In this document: positions 6,469 to 10,280 of the stretch, piece after piece
Layout of the letters: every line of letters begins with the position of its first letter
Position numbering within the stretch: position 1 is the first letter of the stretch
Source: Bryobacteraceae bacterium
GTDB lineage: Bacteria > Acidobacteriota > Terriglobia > Bryobacterales > Bryobacteraceae
Length of the DNA: 10,280 nucleotides
Reading direction: 5' to 3'
Assembly (NCBI GenBank): GCA_030036985.1
Contig: JASHSD010000391.1
Location: 1-10,280, forward strand
The notes under the pieces: generated by a model
Told to the model about the DNA's origin: nothing
Database searches by the model: none
The model's input: only the letters and a program-made list of their open reading frames with translations
Position numbers and translations under genes: made by a program

Positions 6469-9400
6469 TTGTGCGCATCCGCCGGCTTTGGCCAAACCGG
6501 CTTGGCCACGATCACCGGAACCATAACCGACCAGAGCGGAGCTGCTGTAGCGAATGCTCCCGTCGTAGTCCGGAATTCGGACACGGGAACAACCTTTCAG
6601 GGCGCCAGCTCCAGCACCGGAAACTATACCGTCACGCAGCTACCGGTGGGCGACTACGAACTCTCCGTCACCGTGTCGGGTTTCAAGAAGTACACCCACA
6701 CCAAATTCCATTTGGCCGCGGGGCAGACCATGGGCGAAGACATCGCGCTTCAAGTGGGCCAGGCCAGCGAATCTGTGACCGTATCCGCCGAGGCTTCCCT
6801 GCTGCAAACCGAGAGCGCCGAGGTGGCGGGCAACTTCACGCTGAAGCAACTGGACGACCTGCCGCTTCTCACGGTGGCCGCAACCAATGACGGTGTCCGC
6901 GACTATTTTGCCGCTTCGCGCCTGCTGCCTGGAGTGCAGTATTGCGATAGCGCGACCTGCCCCGGAGGCGGGAGCGGCAACGCCGTCACCGTCACCGTCA
7001 TCAACGGCGCGCCGAACAATTCACTCACGACTCGACTGGATGGCGCCACCATGAACCCCACCAGCTCGCGTCTTGGCGGAGCCACCATGGAGACGCAGTC
7101 CTCGACGGAGGCGGTTCAGGAAGTCAATATCCTGACCAGCAGTTTCGCCCCGGAGTTCGGGGCCGGCCTCGGAGCTGTTGTGAACGTAGTCACCAAGAGC
7201 GGCACGAACGATCTCCACGGCACCGTCTATGACTACCTGGTGAATACCGCGCTGAACGCTACTCCCTCCTACCTGGGAGTGAAAAACGCAATTCACCAGA
7301 ACGACTACGGCCTCACGGTCGGCGGTCCCGTCTGGATTCCCAAATTTTACAACGGCAGGAACCGGACGTTCTTCTTCTTCAGCTTCGAAGAGTTCCTGCA
7401 GAATCTGCTCAATACCACCACACTGTCCACGGTACCCACAGCCGCTTACCGCGACGGTGATTTTTCCAGCCTCATCACCACCGAAAATCGCCTGGTGTCA
7501 ACCGCCTCCGGGCCCTATACAGACCCGCTTGGCAACACCATAGCAAGCGGCACCATCTTCGACCCCGCCTCCACCTTCACCGCCGCGAACGGGGCTTTGG
7601 TTCGCAATCCTTTCCCCGGCAACATCATTCCCATCAGCAGGTTCGATCCGGTTGCGGTTAAAATCCTCGCCATGGTTCCGCTGCCTCAGGGCCCGACTGC
7701 CAACCAGGCGGGATCCAACTATCTGGCGCCGTACAACGGCAGCCGCAGATCCTATATCCCATCCATCAAGGTCGATCAAAATCTGGGCGCGAAGCTGCAC
7801 GCGGCGTTTTACTTTCAAAAGACCTCCACCTCTACGCCCCGGACCGCTACGGGAGCCGACAGTTTGCCGGATGACATCACTGTCTCCGGATATTCCGGGA
7901 ATGCCGCCAGGACGTTCCGGCTCAACCTGGACCACACTGTGACGCCAACGTTCCTGATGCACTACACGCTTGGCTGGAACGACTCCGACTTCCTGTTGGG
8001 TCCCGAAGATTTCCTGAACATCCAGCAGACACTCGGCTTATCGGGCGCAATCTCTCCTGGCCGCGGTCTCCCGCTGATTGCCAGCGGCGTCTCAAGCAAT
8101 GTCGCAGAGGGCGGCATGAACAATCTGGGGCCGCAATACGACCAGCATTTCTGGGAGCGCCGTCCCTCGTTCGTGACCTCCGCGACATACGTGCGTGGCT
8201 CGCATACCTATAAGGCCGGCTTTGAGATCCGGCAGATGAAGTATCCCAACTTCAATTTCACGTACACCGCCGGCGAATACACCTTCGGCACGACCGGCAC
8301 CGTTGGTAACCTTTCGAACTACACCACACAGCCCTCGCTGAATGGAACCACGGTATCTTCGGGCTTTGCCGGATTCGGTTTCGCTTCGTTTCTGCTCGGC
8401 GGCGCGCAGGCAATCGCCATCAACGCGCCCATTAACCTCCAAACGGAGAATTACCAGTCCGCCATCTTCCTGCAGGACAGCTGGAAGCTCAATCGCAAGC
8501 TGACTCTGGACTACGGCTTGCGTTGGGACTACGGCACCTACCAGAAAGAACAATTCGGCCGCTATGGAGACTTCTCCGCCACCACCCCGAATCCCTCGGC
8601 AAGCGGACGGCCTGGCGCTATTATTTATGAGGCCAACTGCAATTGCAGTTTCGCTCAAAACTATCCGTATGCGATCGGGCCGCGTCTAGGCGCAGCCTAC
8701 CAGCTGAATGACAAAACCGTCATCCGCGGCGGTGCCGGCCTCGTTTACGGCTCCCTCGACGATTCCGCCGCCACCGGTTATGCATCAAACTCCGCCAGCG
8801 CCACGACGCCGGCGTTCGGGCAGATCGCCGGACTGCTTCAGAACGGGATCCCTTCCACCGTGCAGGCGGCGTGGCCGACCCTGAGTAATCCAGCAGCGGG
8901 TCAAGCGGTTGGAGCCGTCGTGGCCGCGCCTGCTCTACTCGATCAAAACGCCGGCCGCCCCGCGCGCCTGACGCAATGGAATATCACGGTGCAGCGCACT
9001 TTCGGCAAGGATATCGCGGTGGAAGCCGGGTATGTGGGCAATGTCGGGGTCTGGGAGACAGCCGCCACCATCCTCCCCCCCGGCCTCCCCCCCGGCTACA
9101 CTTCCCTGGCCCCGCAAAACGTGATGAGTCTGTCGGAGCTTGCCGCCCTTGGAATCTCCGGCTCAAACCTCAGCAATGCCACGCTCTCCAGCGAGTTCAA
9201 TACGAGCATATCGTCACTGACCGCGGCTCAGAAGGCCGCACTGGCGTCTGTAGGCCTCACGCAGTTCCTGCCTTACAGCAATTTCCCGCAGAATCAGACG
9301 GTCCGGCAGGCGCTGTTGCCCTACCCTCAATACACCGGGACCTTGGCTCCCCTGGGCGCGCCCGACGGGAAAAGCTGGTACGACGCGCTGCAGCTCAAAT

Positions 9401-10218
9401 TTACCAAGCGTTTCAGCCACGGTCTGACCGCGAATGCGAATTACACCTACTCGAAGAACCTGGCGCTGATCGGCACCCCGGATCCCTTTAACCGGAATTT
9501 GGGCAAGACCCTCAGCCCCTATGACATCCCGCACCAGTTGCGGATCAGCACCCAGTACGAGGTGCCGCGCTTCACCTCCGGTATCTTCAGCAACAAAGTA
9601 CTCAGCTACATTGTGTCCGGGTGGGGTACGGGCTGGTATCTGAATTACCAGAGCGCATCTTTGGTGGGTCTTCCGAGCAGTTCCGGCGCCTCGCCCCTCA
9701 GCAATTTCCTCGGTTACGGACCGGGCCCGGCGCAATTGATTCCGGGAATGAGTCCCTGGTCCGTGAATTGGTACGACAAAAACGGAGTCCACCACACCAC
9801 CCCGCTCAACATCAACTGCGGCTGTTTTGACCCGACCACGACCCAGGTTTTAAACCCGGCGGCATTTGAGAACGTCCCCGACGGGCAGTTTGCCGAAAAT
9901 GAAAGCTCGCTTCGCTCCTTTCGGGGCTTCCGCTACCCGTCGGAGAACGCCAACTTCAGCCGCACCTTCCGGATCAAAGAACGTTACGTTCTGCAAATTC
10001 GCGCGGAGTTCACGAATATCTTCAACCGGGTGGAATACGCGATTGCGGCAGGCCAGACCTCCGCGATTAATCTCGGCAACTTCTCGGTCGCTCCCACGAC
10101 GTTCACTTCCGGTCCGTACAAAGGCTTGTACAGCGGCGGCTTCGGCACCATCACTCCGGAGACGACGGGCGCCGTCAATCCGCGCGCCGGCACGCTGGTC
10201 GCCCGATTTACGTTCTAG
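6469..10218 (+). CDS. Oar-like TonB-dependent receptor with carboxypeptidase-regulatory domain (5' frameshift suspected)
   Basis: An outer-membrane protein of 1249 codons as read from TTG 6469. Residues 9-95 form a carboxypeptidase-regulatory-like domain (ATITGTITDQSGAAVANAPV, GNYTVTQLPVGDYELSV). Next come SESVTVSAEASLLQTESAEV (100-119) and a plug domain with STEAVQEVNILTSSFAPEFG (212-231) and VVNVVTKSGTNDLHGTVYDY (237-256). About 1000 residues of beta-barrel follow, ending in ARFTF with a terminal Phe, as expected for BAM-assembled proteins. Such receptors are numerous in Acidobacteria and bind or import large substrates using TonB energy; the ligand is unknown. No TonB box is obvious. TTG 6469 has no ribosome-binding site and leaves only CASAGFGQ of a signal peptide. 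In the same frame the preceding codons give IPSLLLLCASAGFGQ, and the good start lies at 6435 in another frame. The true gene probably began at 6435 and carries one extra base between 6438 and 6450. The body is uninterrupted. Confidence 0.88.
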   Translation: MCASAGFGQTGLATITGTITDQSGAAVANAPVVVRNSDTGTTFQGASSSTGNYTVTQLPVGDYELSVTVSGFKKYTHTKFHLAAGQTMGEDIALQVGQASESVTVSAEASLLQTESAEVAGNFTLKQLDDLPLLTVAATNDGVRDYFAASRLLPGVQYCDSATCPGGGSGNAVTVTVINGAPNNSLTTRLDGATMNPTSSRLGGATMETQSSTEAVQEVNILTSSFAPEFGAGLGAVVNVVTKSGTNDLHGTVYDYLVNTALNATPSYLGVKNAIHQNDYGLTVGGPVWIPKFYNGRNRTFFFFSFEEFLQNLLNTTTLSTVPTAAYRDGDFSSLITTENRLVSTASGPYTDPLGNTIASGTIFDPASTFTAANGALVRNPFPGNIIPISRFDPVAVKILAMVPLPQGPTANQAGSNYLAPYNGSRRSYIPSIKVDQNLGAKLHAAFYFQKTSTSTPRTATGADSLPDDITVSGYSGNAARTFRLNLDHTVTPTFLMHYTLGWNDSDFLLGPEDFLNIQQTLGLSGAISPGRGLPLIASGVSSNVAEGGMNNLGPQYDQHFWERRPSFVTSATYVRGSHTYKAGFEIRQMKYPNFNFTYTAGEYTFGTTGTVGNLSNYTTQPSLNGTTVSSGFAGFGFASFLLGGAQAIAINAPINLQTENYQSAIFLQDSWKLNRKLTLDYGLRWDYGTYQKEQFGRYGDFSATTPNPSASGRPGAIIYEANCNCSFAQNYPYAIGPRLGAAYQLNDKTVIRGGAGLVYGSLDDSAATGYASNSASATTPAFGQIAGLLQNGIPSTVQAAWPTLSNPAAGQAVGAVVAAPALLDQNAGRPARLTQWNITVQRTFGKDIAVEAGYVGNVGVWETAATILPPGLPPGYTSLAPQNVMSLSELAALGISGSNLSNATLSSEFNTSISSLTAAQKAALASVGLTQFLPYSNFPQNQTVRQALLPYPQYTGTLAPLGAPDGKSWYDALQLKFTKRFSHGLTANANYTYSKNLALIGTPDPFNRNLGKTLSPYDIPHQLRISTQYEVPRFTSGIFSNKVLSYIVSGWGTGWYLNYQSASLVGLPSSSGASPLSNFLGYGPGPAQLIPGMSPWSVNWYDKNGVHHTTPLNINCGCFDPTTTQVLNPAAFENVPDGQFAENESSLRSFRGFRYPSENANFSRTFRIKERYVLQIRAEFTNIFNRVEYAIAAGQTSAINLGNFSVAPTTFTSGPYKGLYSGGFGTITPETTGAVNPRAGTLVARFTF
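9072..9095 (+). repeat. 12-bp perfect tandem duplication with two C7 tracts
   Basis: CCTCCCCCCCGG occurs twice back to back (9072-9083, 9084-9095), in frame within the receptor gene and encoding LPPGLPPG. Each copy holds a run of seven C. Such sites are prone to slippage; the frame is intact here. Confidence 0.85.
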
Positions 10219-10280
10219 TGTGCCGTCCCGGCTAATTCTTTACAACGGCGAACTTTGTCGAGAATAACGTCGGCGGATGC
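10219..10280. other. Downstream end of window, no feature seen
   Basis: These 62 bases after the receptor stop show no start site with a ribosome-binding site and no hairpin with a T run. The terminator of the receptor gene, if any, lies beyond the window. Confidence 0.5.

Noticed and set aside
6435..6890. ORF of 151 codons starting at the strong ribosome-binding site
   Set aside because: After the first few codons it is an Arg/His/Ser-rich out-of-frame reading of the receptor's regulatory domain. Only its start codon is considered meaningful.
1..10280. CRISPR array, toxin-antitoxin pair or intact defence system
   Set aside because: No regularly spaced repeats and no complete genes of these types were seen on either strand; only the helicase fragment hints at one.

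Overview
The window looks like high-GC chromosomal DNA of an acidobacterium, probably of the Bryobacterales/Solibacter type. This is inferred from gene content: a DUF1552 protein, a secreted ankyrin-repeat protein, an exported creatininase-like hydrolase, and a very large Oar-like TonB-dependent receptor with an N-terminal carboxypeptidase-regulatory domain. No rRNA or other phylogenetic marker is present, so the assignment stays tentative.

Left half (1-5390): five plus-strand genes packed as one transcription unit. In order they are the 3' end of a DUF1552 gene, an ankyrin-repeat protein with a signal peptide, a creatininase-family protein with a signal peptide, an MFS transporter of the anion:cation symporter (ACS) type, and a YdhS-like FAD/NAD(P)-binding protein. 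The first three junctions are ATGA overlaps and the fourth gap is only 5 bases, so the genes are probably translationally coupled. Secreted proteins, a hydrolase, an importer and a flavoprotein together suggest uptake and processing of some small organic compound. The substrate cannot be read from the sequence.

Middle (5391-6434): a graveyard of mobile-element debris. Ten bases after the last operon gene lies, on the minus strand, the 3' half of a tRNA-Arg(CCG), from the anticodon loop to CCA, with no 5' half. This is the usual footprint of a tRNA-targeting integrase. By the geometry of such insertions, sequence to its right would be element and sequence to its left old chromosome. To its right follow a short unknown ORF, a frameshifted remnant of an IS21-type istB gene, and, fused to it in the opposite direction, a small piece of a DEAH-box helicase carrying the Walker B motif. 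A leader of about 200 bases follows, with three CGTTCA repeats.

Right half (6435-10218): one large Oar-like TonB-dependent receptor gene. Its strong ribosome-binding site and ATG are in a different frame from the mature protein, and a signal-peptide-like segment sits in the mature frame just downstream. One extra base near the start therefore seems to separate the start codon from the body of the gene. The last 62 bases hold nothing recognisable.

No complete novel defence or mobile system is visible. The points most worth checking are the tRNA-half att site with its scarred right flank, the 5' frameshift of the receptor, and the creatininase-like protein with altered metal ligands inside a coupled five-gene unit.
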